From assembly GCF_033118175.1 (NCBI RefSeq), contig NC_083685.1, positions 116,530,501 through 116,594,500 on the forward strand: a DNA stretch of 64,000 nt, written 5' to 3'. How positions within the stretch are numbered: the stretch's first letter is position 1; every line of letters starts with the position of its first letter. The stretch comes from Dama dama (Eukaryota > Chordata > Mammalia > Artiodactyla > Cervidae). The translations under genes were made by a program, and so were the position numbers. Shown here piece after piece: positions 25,001 through 37,000 of this stretch. The notes under the pieces are model-generated. The model saw only the letters and a program-made list of their open reading frames with translations, did no database searches and was not told the origin of the DNA.

Positions 25001-28000
25001 CCAGAACTGAAATGCCTGGCTCAGGTCCTGACTGCAGTTTATTAGTTGCCCATCTTTGAGCCTCAGTTTCCTCATCTGTCCAATGGGGATAATGGTACTT
25101 TTCTCACAGGGTTGACGTGAGGCTTGAATGGGTTAATATATGTAAAGCCCTTGGAATAGTGGGCATAGGACAAGTGCTTGCTATTATTCCATTTCACATT
25201 TATTATCTTAAAGCATTTTTTATAAATCTTTTATTTTTTTAATTTATTTTTTTGGCTGTGCTGGGTCTTCATCACGGGCTCAGTGGTCGCAGTACACAGG
25301 CTTCTCTAGTTGCCCGACGGCATGTGGGATCTTAGTTCCCCAACCAGGGATGGAACCCACATCCCTTGGAAGGCAGATTCTTAACCGCGAGTCACTGTTA
25401 TCTTTTTTAAGCCCTTTCAAAGTTGGAGTAGATGATGAAACAGGCTCAGAGAGGTTAAGCAACTTGCCTAAGATCTCACAGGAGTCAACGTAGAGTGAGG
25501 CTTCTGCCTCCATTTCCTTCCTGCTCTCCAGCCCCGCCGCCCCCAACCCCGCAGCGCGTGTCCCTGCAGAGATGGCCCAGCTGGCTCCCCGTGTGGGGGC
25601 CATGGAGGTGCCCCTCAGGGATATGAGGGAGGGCTCAGTGTGTGGGTTCCCCCTCCCTCCTGCAGGGTACAGCCGTGGGGGCTGTGTGGCCCTGGCCACG
25701 GGCAGCGCCATGGGGCTGTGGGAGGTGAAGAACTGCACATCGTTCCGGGCTCGCTACATCTGCCGCCAGAGCCTGGGCACGCCCGTGACGCCTGAGCTGC
25801 CCGGGCCAGACCCCACGCCCAGCCTCACCGGCGCCTGTCCCCAGGGCTGGGGCTCAGATCCCAAACTCCGGCACTGCTATAAGGTAGGCAGCCTGTGGGC
25901 CTCGGGGTGGAGAAGAGAAACGAGAGCAAAGAGACAGCATCCCTGGGTGGGGGGGATGGGGGGGCGTGGTCCTGGTGGGACCCAGCCATGATCCAAGCAG
26001 GTGGGCCCTAGAGAAACTTTTCCCCTTAGGTCCTTTCTGTTGAAACTCTTGTCAGTGTCCTCTGAGGCCTGGTGCATAGCAGATGCTCAATAAACAATTG
26101 AGGAATTGAAAAACCCCCAGAGACCATCAGTTTTAGAGACGCTCAAATGTTGGGGCCAGGCTGGCAGCTCTTTAGAATTGCCCAGGGAGCCTGATTTATA
26201 TGTGATCCCTTATATGTGGAATCTAAAATGTGACACAGATGAACCTATCTATGACACAGAAACAAAATCACAGACGTAGAGAAGAGACTGGTGGTTGCCA
26301 AGGGAAGGGGGTTGGGGAGAAATGGAAGAGGAGGTTGGGGTTAGCAGATATAAGCTGTTGTTATTAGGTAAATAACAAGATCCGACTGTATAGCACAGAG
26401 AACTATATTCAATGTTCTATGATAAATCATAATGGAAAAGGATATTAAAGAAGAATCTATATATATTTATGGGCTTCCCAGGTAACACTAGTGGTAAAGA
26501 ACCTGCCTGCCACTGCAGGAAACATAGTGTGACTTGAGTTCAATTTCTGGGTCAGGAAGATCCCCTGGAGGAGGGCATGGCAACCCACTCCAGTATTCTT
26601 GCCTGGAGAATCCCATGGACAGAGGAGCCTGGCGGACTACAGTCCATAGGGTTGCAAAGAATAGGACATGACTGCAGCGACTTAGCACGCACACACATAT
26701 ATATATTTATAACTGAATCACATTGCTATACAGCAGTAATTAACATAACATTGTAAATCAAGGTTTTAAACCAAAGTACAGGAGTTCTTCAGTTTAAAAA
26801 AATTGAAAAATCTTCCAGGCTGTCACTATAGAGATGGGGATTCAGTGGGCTGTGGTGGGGCCTGGTAATCTGTGTTTTTAAACCTGGCTGGGTTTTGGAG
26901 CCACTGAGGTAGTCCAGGGTCTTGTCTTATAGAAAGATGCTGAGGTCCTGGGAGCAGAGGGCCCTGCCCACAGCACACTGTGGCTCTGGGGGATAAGAGC
27001 CCTGATTGCCCCACTGGTCATCGAAACTGTCTCTGGGAGGTGCCTGCACCAGTTTTCCTCCGCCAGGGCCCCCTCTCTGATGAGCAGGGCTGTCTTAACT
27101 GGCCTCGACTCCCTGCCCAGTGCAGCCCCAGCCCCCTCCCCACTCAGGTCCTGGGAGGGCAGGCGTCCGGTGGGGCGGCGGGCCAGAGGGACAGCTTGGA
27201 CTCCACCCCTGCAGGTGTTCAGCTCGGAGCGGCTGCAGGACAAGAAGACCTGGGTCCAGGCCCAGGGGGCCTGCCAGGAGCTGGGGGCCCAGCTGCTGAG
27301 CCTGGCCAGCTATGAAGAGGAGCACTTTGTGGCCAATATGCTCAACAAGATCTTCGGGTACTGAGCTTAAGGCGGTGGCCCACGTGCACTGTGTGTGGGG
27401 CTCTTGGTTTTGCTGGACACGGGGCAGTGGGCAGGGTGAAGGTGACCCCAGAGAGGTCTGTCCAGGGCTTGGAATGACCTGTGTGTCCACTGCTAGTGCC
27501 AGGCCTGTCCTGTCCCCACTTACGTAACCCTGGTCTCGCTGGAGTCGGAGACCCCGTGTTGCTCATTTGAGCCAACAGCACCCTCTCGGACTCACAGATT
27601 ACACAAACCTAACCCTGACTCTTAGGGGCTTCCCTGGTGGCTCAGCAGTAAAGAATCCCCGTGCAGTGCAGTAGACACAGGAGACGCAGGTTCAATCCCT
27701 GGATGGGGAAGATTCCGCTGGAGAAGGGAATGGCAACTCATTCCAGTATTCTTGCCTGGGAAATCCCAAGGACAGAGAAGCCTGGTGGACTATAGTCCAT
27801 GGGGTCACAAAGAATCAGATGTGACTGACTGAGCACACATACAACCCTAATCCTTACCATCTTTCCTTCTCCATGGCAAAATCTCCTAGAAGCTTATCCA
27901 AGTGAGTGCCCCCCATCCTGTAACCCTACACCATCCCATAATAAACCATACTTCTCAAACAGCTTCCCCTGAGAGACAGGACGAGAAAGGCTGCAAAAGT

Positions 28001-31000
28001 GAGCATTTACCCATGGGGGTTCCCCCAGAACCCAGTCTCTGTCCCGTGGGTTCCTATGACACACAACCCCATCATCCCTTAGCCTTGGGAAACATCCAAA
28101 TGGATCCAGGCTTCCTGAGATCTTAATTCCAGGGACGTCTCCTCCCAGCAAACAGCACAATGATATTATTTGACTAGTGATTATTATAGCCCATGTTGAT
28201 CGCTTCTCCCTGTGTGCCAGAGACTACACTAAACATTGAACCCACATTCAATGCTCTCCTCGACCCTACAAAGTAGACATTATCCCTTGTGGGCTGATCA
28301 AGAGGTTGGGTTATTTGCCCAAGGTCACAGAGCTAGCTGGTCCAGGGATGACCTCGGACTGGAATCGAGCTGTATTTGAGTCCACGGCCTCAGGTCTGTA
28401 CACTGCCCCTGTGTACTTCCTAAAGTGAAAGTCTGCAGACTTGCTGGCGGGGCATACCCTCCCCAAAGGGCAGCAGTGGAAGGGGCCAGGCCCCCTGCCC
28501 TCAGCTGGGTGCCCGGCCCAGCTGGCCCAGTTCTCTCGAAGATATTTTAGGGTGACCTCAACAGTGTTTTCAGTGTGAACCCTAGAGAACCTCAAGGCCC
28601 TCAGGACTGCCCGAGTCGCAGCTGCAAGGATTCCCCTACAACTCTCACCCTCCCCATGCCTTCTGTCTCCACCCCCGGGTTGTGCTGAAGTGAATCAGAG
28701 CCCGAGATCCACGAGCAGCACTGGTTCTGGATCGGCCTGAACCGTCGAGACCCCGGAGCCGGGCAGAGCTGGCGCTGGAGTGATGGACTTGGGGTGAGGG
28801 GGCCTGGAGGAGGCGGGGCAGGTGGACTGGGTGTGGGCGTGGCCTTTCAGAGTGGGCGTGGCGTTTTGAAGGTGCGCAAGGTTCAGTAGGGGCAGGGCCT
28901 ATGGCAAGGGCCGGCTGGTGAAGGGTGCCTAGCCCAGGTTTGGGGGGGGGGAGGTGGTCCCAGCTTATGCCAGGCCTCTCGTTGGTTTGTTCTGGGGGTG
29001 GGGGCAGCCTGTGCCTGGTGCCTGAGTCCCCTCTCCCCCTCTGACGTCACCAGTTCTCTTACCACAATTTCGACCGGAGCCGGCACGACGATGACAACAT
29101 CCGCGGCTGCACGGTGCTCGACCTGGCCTCCCTGCAGTGGGTGGCCATGCAGTGCGAGACGCAGCTGGACTGGATCTGCAAGATCCCTCGAGGTTGGTGG
29201 GGCGGCGCTGCTGGACCCGGCAGGGGATGACGGGCGGCAGGGCCCGGGGTCCAAGGAAGGGTCTCCCTTCGCTGCAGCGTGTCTGTCCCTGTTGTTCCCA
29301 TAGGCACGGATGTGCGGGAGCCTGACGTCAGCCCGCAAGGTGAGGCTTCCTGTCCATCCTGCTCCCCGTGGCGGCCGGCTGGGGCAGGGCTTAACCAGGA
29401 CAGAAGGAAGGGGGTTAGGGGTTTGAGCCGAGGGAAAAGGGGATCGGGGCACATTATCCGGGTCAGATGGGCTCGCAGGCCCGCCTGCCCTGGCTGCCCT
29501 GAACCCGCCTTGTCCTCTGTGGGCGGGGCGGGCAGGCAGCCGCAGCCTGGACTCCACCCCCACGCTGCCCCCGCAGGCCGGCGGGAATGGCTGCGTTTCC
29601 AGGAGGCTGAGTATAAGTTCTTCGAGCACCACTCCACGTGGGCGCAGGCGCAGCGCATCTGCACGTGGTTCCAGGCCGAACTGGTCTCAGTGCACAGCCA
29701 GGCCGAGCTGGACTTCCTGGGGCACAACCTGCAGAAGGTGGGCATGCCAGCAAGCAGGGAGGGCAGCCCGGGAGCCAGGGAAAAGGCCCTGCCAACCCTC
29801 ACCTGCCTGCCCGGCTTCCCCAGTTCTCTCGGGGCCAGGAGCAGCACTGGTGGACCGGCCTGCACACCTCAGAGAGCGACGGGCGCTTCAGGTGGGAGCC
29901 CCGGCCGGGCGGTGGGGCGCATGCGTGGATGGCTAGCAGGGACCCAGGCTGGAAATAAGAGGCAGCATCGCACTCAAGAGACAGATTGGGTTTTGAATCC
30001 AGTTCTGCCCCTTGCAGGCTGTGTGGCCTTGAGCAAGTGACTTAACCTTTCTGGGCCTGTCTCGGTTTTCTCACCAGAAAATGAAACAGTGAGGCCTGCC
30101 TGGTAGGGTTGTCCTTAGGACTAAAAATTAGGTGTCTGAATCCTCCATGCTGCATCCAGCACATTGTTGTTTATTCACTCAGTTGTGTCTGACTCTTTGG
30201 GACCCCGTGGACCGTAGCCCGCCAGGCTCCTCTGTCCATGGGATTTCCCAGGCAAGAATACCAGAGTGGGTTGCTACTCTCCAGGGGATCTTCCCAACCC
30301 AAGGATTGAAGCCGTGTCTCCTGCATTGGCAGGTGGACTCTTGACTACAGAGCCACCTGGGAAGCACATTATTAGGCACTAGATAACAGCAGTTTGTATT
30401 ATGCTGGGGTCACTCATGAAAAAGGTCCACTGAAGACGTGGGCAAGAACACATGATGGTCCAGAGGGGCCTCTTCATGTTCACGGCTCACCTACTAGGCA
30501 TGAGGCACAGAAAGACCAGGAGAGCACATGAGTGTCTGAGCACAGCGTTGCCACTGGACTCCTGCTCTGGGACCCTTAGACTTTCTTTTCTAGTTAGAGA
30601 AATGGATGCCCAGGGGGGCTGGGCCTTCCCTGAAGGCACTGGGTCCTTGGGTTCCTGCTGCATTGAGCTCAGTAGCCTCGCTCCTCAGTCTGTGGCCCTG
30701 AGCCCCTAGATTTGGGCCCTGGTCTCTGCCCCCTCGCTTCTGCATTCAGGGGAGGTCTAACCTGGTGCCCTGTAATGGATCACTCCTGCTTGTGCCATTG
30801 CAGGTGGACAGATGGTTCTGTTATAAACTTCATCTCCTGGGCCCCCGGCAAACCTCGGCCCATCGGCAAGGACAAGAAGTGCGTGTACATGATGGCCAGC
30901 CGAGGTGAGGGCAGGGTAGGGCAGAGAGGGTGCAGAAGCCGAGGGGAGGGTTGGTGTTCAGGGCAGCGAGGTGAGCCTGGGCAGGGGCCCTCGGTCTCTC

Positions 31001-34000
31001 CTCATCCTCTCTGTTCGCCCAACTCAAGAAGGGCTGGGTCCAGAGAGAGGAGGGCCGGTGCCTGTCCAGCAACCGCAGGGGACTTGAGTTCAGAGCTGGA
31101 CATAGGACCCGAGCCCCAGCCCCGCCTCCCCTCAGGGTGTGAGGCCAGGTACTGGCAGCCTGGCCCCGCGCTTGGAGTGACTGCTGTTCCCTTTTCACAG
31201 AGGACTGGGGGGACCAGAGGTGCATGACAGCCTTGCCTTACATCTGCAAGCGCCGCAACAGCACCAGAGAGCAGCAGCCCCCAGACCCGCCGCCCACAGG
31301 GGGCTGCCCCTCTGGTTGGAGCCAGTTCCTCAACAAGGTAGGGGGCAGGGAGGGGGCGCCTGAGGGGAAGGCTGAGCCTCAGGAGTCCTGGCCCTCTGGC
31401 AACATCAGAGTCATGGCCTCTGGCCTGAACCCACCACTCTCTCCCCTTCTCAGCCCCAGGACCAGGGCTAGACCCCTTGGACACTAACTCAGTGTAGTAA
31501 CACCTTCCAGTTCATCAAGTAACAAGGTTGCCCATATAGTTTGGTGAGTTTTCTAGATCCTTGGTCACCAAACATCTTGATAATGAACTCCTGTTAAAAC
31601 AAAATGTTGAACATACAAAATATATATGTGTGGAAAAGTAAATATATGTGTTTACTTCCATATTGGGACTTCCCTGGTGGCTCAGACGGTTAAAGCGTCT
31701 GCCTACAATGCGGGAGACCGGGGTTCAGTCCCTGGGATGGGAAGATCTCCTGGAGGAGGAAATGGCAGTATTCTTGCCTGGAAAATCCCATGGACAGAGA
31801 AGCCTGGCAGGCTAGAGTCCATGGGGTCACAAAGAGTCAGACACAACTGAGTGACTTCACTTTCACTTTCCATATTAATGTGACTGCTGTCATATATAAT
31901 AAAATATGCACAAGAACAAAACAATCTAAAGCCTGAGCTAAAGATTTTAAAACAGTATTTTTAAGTTTTCAAAATTTTTCCTTTTAGTGGTATGAAAAAC
32001 ATTTTGTGCTCACTCTTCAATTTATCAATTATAATAATTGTTACTATTTTAAATAATTTTGATAAGAGCAAAGTGATCACATATACTTCATTATTTTTAT
32101 TTATTAATTTTTAATTTCTTTATTTATTTTTGGCTGCCCTGGGTCCTCCTTTGCAGGACCTTTGCAGGCTTTCTCTATTTGTGGCAAGTCAGGGCTATTC
32201 TTCGCTCTGGTACATGGACTTAGTTGCTCTGTGGCATGTGGGATTTTCCCCGACCAGCGATAGAACCTGTGTCCCCTGCATTGGCAGGCAGATTCTTAAC
32301 CACTGGACCACCAGGGAAGTCCCTATATTTTATTATTTTAAAAAATCTAGGTCTGACACTGATTCAGATTTCACAGGTCTTGTTTGGAGTTCAAATTATT
32401 TTAGAACATGGATTGAATGGTTGTTGTAGATGAAAAGGTTGCTTTAAAACGAAGACAAATAGATGAAGATGAAGGAAGTTCATCTATCATTGGCTGGGCT
32501 TTCTAAGTCCTTCTCTCCATTTTTCAGTCCTTCTGCCAGTTAAATGCCAATTAAATTTTTCAGTCCTTCTGCCGATTTTTGTTTAAAAACTGGCTCATCA
32601 ATTTTTGCATTTAAGTGAATCTGCCTTATAAACTACTCAGAAGAACTGATTGAGAAGGTTTAAAAAAAGTCTCTGGAAGATTTTTTTAAAAACAACATTT
32701 AGAAGATTCTCTTTCCAACTATTTTGAGTGTACAGCTAGGAGAGTTTGAGGCAATCAAAAGAATCAGGATGGATGTGCATCTAAACATGTTTTCAAAATG
32801 TTCCTTCTAGAGTGTGAGTTTCTTTCCAAGAGTGGTTAGTGACCCATGGGCTGATTCATCCAACCTGATTAGACCTTCATTGTTTTTATCTAGTGGCTGA
32901 AAGAGCTTATCCCAGGAAGGAAAGTGTGCTATTTCCTTGTGGTTTTTCCCTGGCATCCTTAGTATGAGCTCTGAGTCATGCCTTCTTTGCCGGACACTGA
33001 AAGACTGCTTAACCGAATTGTGAGGATTAGATTAGTTAACACTAGATAACACAATCCATAAATCTTTGTCATGCACTGGAGTGCAGCCAGCTCATAGTGT
33101 CATGGAGCTCTCACTGTCTTCAGATTATTCAAGCAAATAATACACCTTTTCTGCCTTTAAAAAAAATAAAGTAAGATGTATTATTCATATTTAAAAAAAA
33201 ACTAAAACTCATCTAGACTCTCCAGAGATAACCACTATCAATATTTTTTATTCCACTTCTTGACTTTTTCCATGTAACTGAGATCATACTAAATAGCACA
33301 ATTTTGTAGCCAACTTTTTTTTCCTCAGTATTGTATTTTGAGTCTTTCTCCATGTCATTGAATTGTTCCAAAAACTTATTCTTATGGCTTCTTCCACCTA
33401 ATCTAAAACAATATATTTCATATGTAACCGGTCCCTTTCTTAATTTGTCAGCATCATTGTAATGATACCAATAATTCTTTTGAAAGCCTTTGAAGTATAT
33501 GAAGCCAAGAACCAAACAGACCTTGTCCCCAGGCCTGGCCCAGGGGTTGCCGTCATAGGTGGTGGAGCATTTGGTGGCCCAGAGAAATCTTCCCACTTTA
33601 AAACTCCCCAGATGTGGGCCAGTGTATGTGAATCTGCCATGCCAGGTTGGGAGGGTATTGGAGCCTTGGTCAAGGAGACCCAGATGTCCTGGTTCTCCTG
33701 TTTCTCTCTCCCAGCCCCCACAGCCTCCCCAGGGCCTGGCGCTGAGGGGTTGGAGCTTCTGGGTGTGGGGGCCAGGGTGGGGGAGCTGGATGTCATGCCT
33801 CCCCCTCCGCCCCACAGTGTTTCCGAATCCAAGGCCAGGACCCCCAGGACCGGGTGAAGTGGTCAGAGGCGCAGTTCTCCTGTGAACAGCAAGAGGCCCA
33901 ACTGGTCACCATTGCAAACCCCTTAGAGCAAGGTAGGGCCAGCCCAGGGGGAGGCCCCAGTCCTCTGACACCATCCCCCTAGGCGGCTAGAACAGAGTGA

Positions 34001-37000
34001 GGACGGGGCTGCCGCCCTGTGGCTCATCACGCTCTCTCCTGGGGGACCAGCGTTCATCACAGCCAGCCTGCACGATGTGACCTTTGACCTTTGGATTGGC
34101 CTCCATGCCTCACAGAGGGACTTCCAGTGGGTGGAGCAAGAGCCTCTGCAGTATGCCAACTGGGCCCCCGGGGAGCCCTCTGGCCCTAGCCCTGCTCCCA
34201 GTGGCAACATACCGGTGAGGAAGCCCCTGCCCCTTGCTCTCCTCTGCACCCACTAGCCTGCCCTGGCCCGCAGCACTTGTCTTCACACCTGGGGACCCCC
34301 TTGCAACCTCTTTGCTCATAGTACAGACTTTCGGGGGTGGTGGCACAAGGCAGGCAGCTCCTGGGGCTCCCCTGAGCGGCTCCTTCCCCCCAGACCAGCT
34401 GTGCGGTGGTCCTGCGTAGCCCCTCAACCCACTTCACCGGCCGCTGGGATGACCGGAGCTGTGCAGAGGAGACCCACGGCTTCATCTGCCAGAAGGCCAC
34501 AGGTAGGTATCACCCAGGAGCCTGGAAACCTCAGCCCAGGGCTGGATGCTGTGGGCTGAGCCAGGAGGAATGAGGCCTGGTCCCTGATCTCAGGGGACCA
34601 CTCTGCTTGGGAAGCAGATGGGCAGAAAGGCCAGGCACTAATCAGAGGGACAGGCACTGAGCACCCAGGGGTTGCAGGAGGAAGGTTTGGAGGGCTGACC
34701 AGGGAGAACTAAGACACTGGGCATGCGTCATGGCAGGGACCCCATGGTTCTGCATCTGAGGCTCCTGCAGCTCTGAGCAGGGGTCCCTCGGCTCTGGGCT
34801 CCTGGTCAGGCTCAAGATTGCTCATCCCTTTACTAGTAAGAACATATTAATAACAACAGTGAGTGGCGGTTACTGTGCCCAGAGGAGAGTTGGTCTCTGC
34901 CTGCTGTTCCCCCTCGGCCTCATGCCTGGGGATGGGGTGAGGGGAGCAGAGCCCGGCCTGAGTCCTGCCCCCTTCCCTGTAGACCCCTCCCTGAGCCCAT
35001 CCCCAGCAGCGTCGCCCCCTGCCCCGGGCGCTGAGCTCTCCTACCTCAACGGCACCTTCCGGCTGCTGCAGAAGCCGCTGCGCTGGCACGACGCCCTGCT
35101 GCTGTGTGAGAGCCGAAATGCCAGCCTGGCCCACGTGCTCGACCCCTACACGCAGGCCTTCCTCACTCAGGCCGCCCGAGGGCTGCGCACGCCGCTCTGG
35201 ATTGGGCTGGCCAGTGAGGAGGTGGGCACCGGGCTGGGCCCCCCTTCCCCCAGCTCCCTCCCTGTGTCCTCCTGACGCCCTGCCTTCCATGGCCCCCCCA
35301 CCCCGACCCCGTCCTGGCTGGTCCCCTTGCTGCCGCCCTGATGGCCCCCTGTGCCCAGGGCTCCCGGCGGTACTCCTGGGTCTCGGAGGAGCCGCTGAGC
35401 TACGTGAGCTGGCAGGATGGGGAGCCCCAGCTCCCGGGGGGCTGCGCCTACGTGGACACGGATGGCGCCTGGCGCACCACCAGCTGCGACACCAAGTTGC
35501 AGGGGGCTGTGTGTGGCGTTCACGGCGGTGAGTGCCCGTCCACCGGGGCCGAGGGCTGGGCCAGGGGGAAGCCCACCCCGGCAGGACCCTGGGTCACTTC
35601 TTCAGTCCTGCATTTCCCCGCCACAGGGCCGCCTCCTCCGCGACGAATAAGCTACCACGGGAGCTGTCCCCAGGGGCTGGCGGACTCGGCTTGGATTCCC
35701 TTCCGAGAGCACTGCTATTCCTTCCACATGGAGCTGCTGCTGGGCCACAAGGAGGCGCTGCAGCGCTGCCAGAGAGGTGGGCTGGGGCGCGAGCGCCCCC
35801 ACCTGGGTGTTCCGGGTGGCGACCCCTCTCGAGGGCGCTCAGAGACCCCACGAATGTGGTCCCCGTGCCCCACTCTGCTTGTCGGCTGCACTCACCTCTC
35901 AGTGCCCCTCACGGCCCAATCCACACAGACCACCTGGGACGGGACATGGATGTAAATGTAGCCCCCCCCCCGCCCCGTTACACGCACGTCTCCACGCCAG
36001 CCTCTACTCAGGCTGCCAGAGAAGAGGGCGGGGCCTCTCCGGGGGCTCTGCCACCCCCCAGGAGACTTGCCTGCCCTGACGTCGGCCTCCTTTGTGTCCA
36101 GTGGGCGGCGCTGTCCTGTCCATCCTGGATGAGATGGAGAACGTGTTTGTCTGGGAGCATCTGCAGAGCTCTGAGGGCCAGAGTCGGGGCGCCTGGCTGG
36201 GCATGAATTTCAACCCCAAAGGTGGGTCCCCTGGGCATAAGGTCAGGAGGGGCAGGCCTCAGGCTGCAGGGGGAGGCCCTCCCCTGGGGCTTGGCCGGTG
36301 GTGAAGGGTGGAGGGGTCGGGGGTGCGGACCTGTGGGAGGGGGGTGAGGATCTGTGGGAGGCGGGGCTTTTCTAGAACAGGCCTCTCCTCTCCCATCGGC
36401 TTCTCCTTGTCGCTGCCCACCCCCCGCCCCCATCCCCAGCAACGCCCCCCCAATGCCACCTTTCCCACAGGGGGCACCCTGGTCTGGCAGGACAACACAG
36501 CTGTGAACTACTCCAACTGGGGGCCCCCGGGCCTGGGCCCCAGCATGCTGAGCCACAACAGTTGCTACTGGATCCAGAGCAGCAGCGGGCTGTGGCGCCC
36601 GGGCGCCTGCACCAATATCACCATGGGCGTGGTCTGCAAGCTCCCTCGAGGTGCGGGGGACATCTAGTGCTGGGGGGCGGGGGGCCCCCGGGCCGCTGCT
36701 CATTCTGCAACCACACAGTGAATGGGAGGGAGTCAATAGGCCTGGGGCTGCCGGGACCCTCCTCCGGGATCTGTACCGGGGTCTGTACCAACGGCTGGCC
36801 CTTCCTGCAAATTGCCACAGTGGACAGCAAACCTGTCATTTTGTTGTGGTTAAAGGCAGGGATGTGGGGTTCGAGCCCAGGCCAAACCATATGCCAACTC
36901 TGTGACCTTGGGTAAATTGCTCAAGCTCTCTGACCTTAGTCTACTCATATGTAAAATGGGGGTAATAAAAGTACCTATGGGCTTCGAAGGTGGCTCAGTG

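Larger units (their letters stand above)
31338..33817 (+). other. MRC2: MRC2 intron 20
   Basis: This intron has two SINEs (31665-31867 and 32098-32328). From about 32430 to 33530 it is A/T-rich sequence that I cannot assign. It may be decayed LINE material. An ORF of about 200 codons on the minus strand (33213-33815) crosses it but resembles no protein I know. Confidence 0.75.

Noticed and set aside
33213..33815. 200-codon minus-strand ORF in MRC2 intron 20
   Set aside because: It matches no family I know, has no splice context and crosses A/T-rich non-coding DNA up to the exon 21 boundary.
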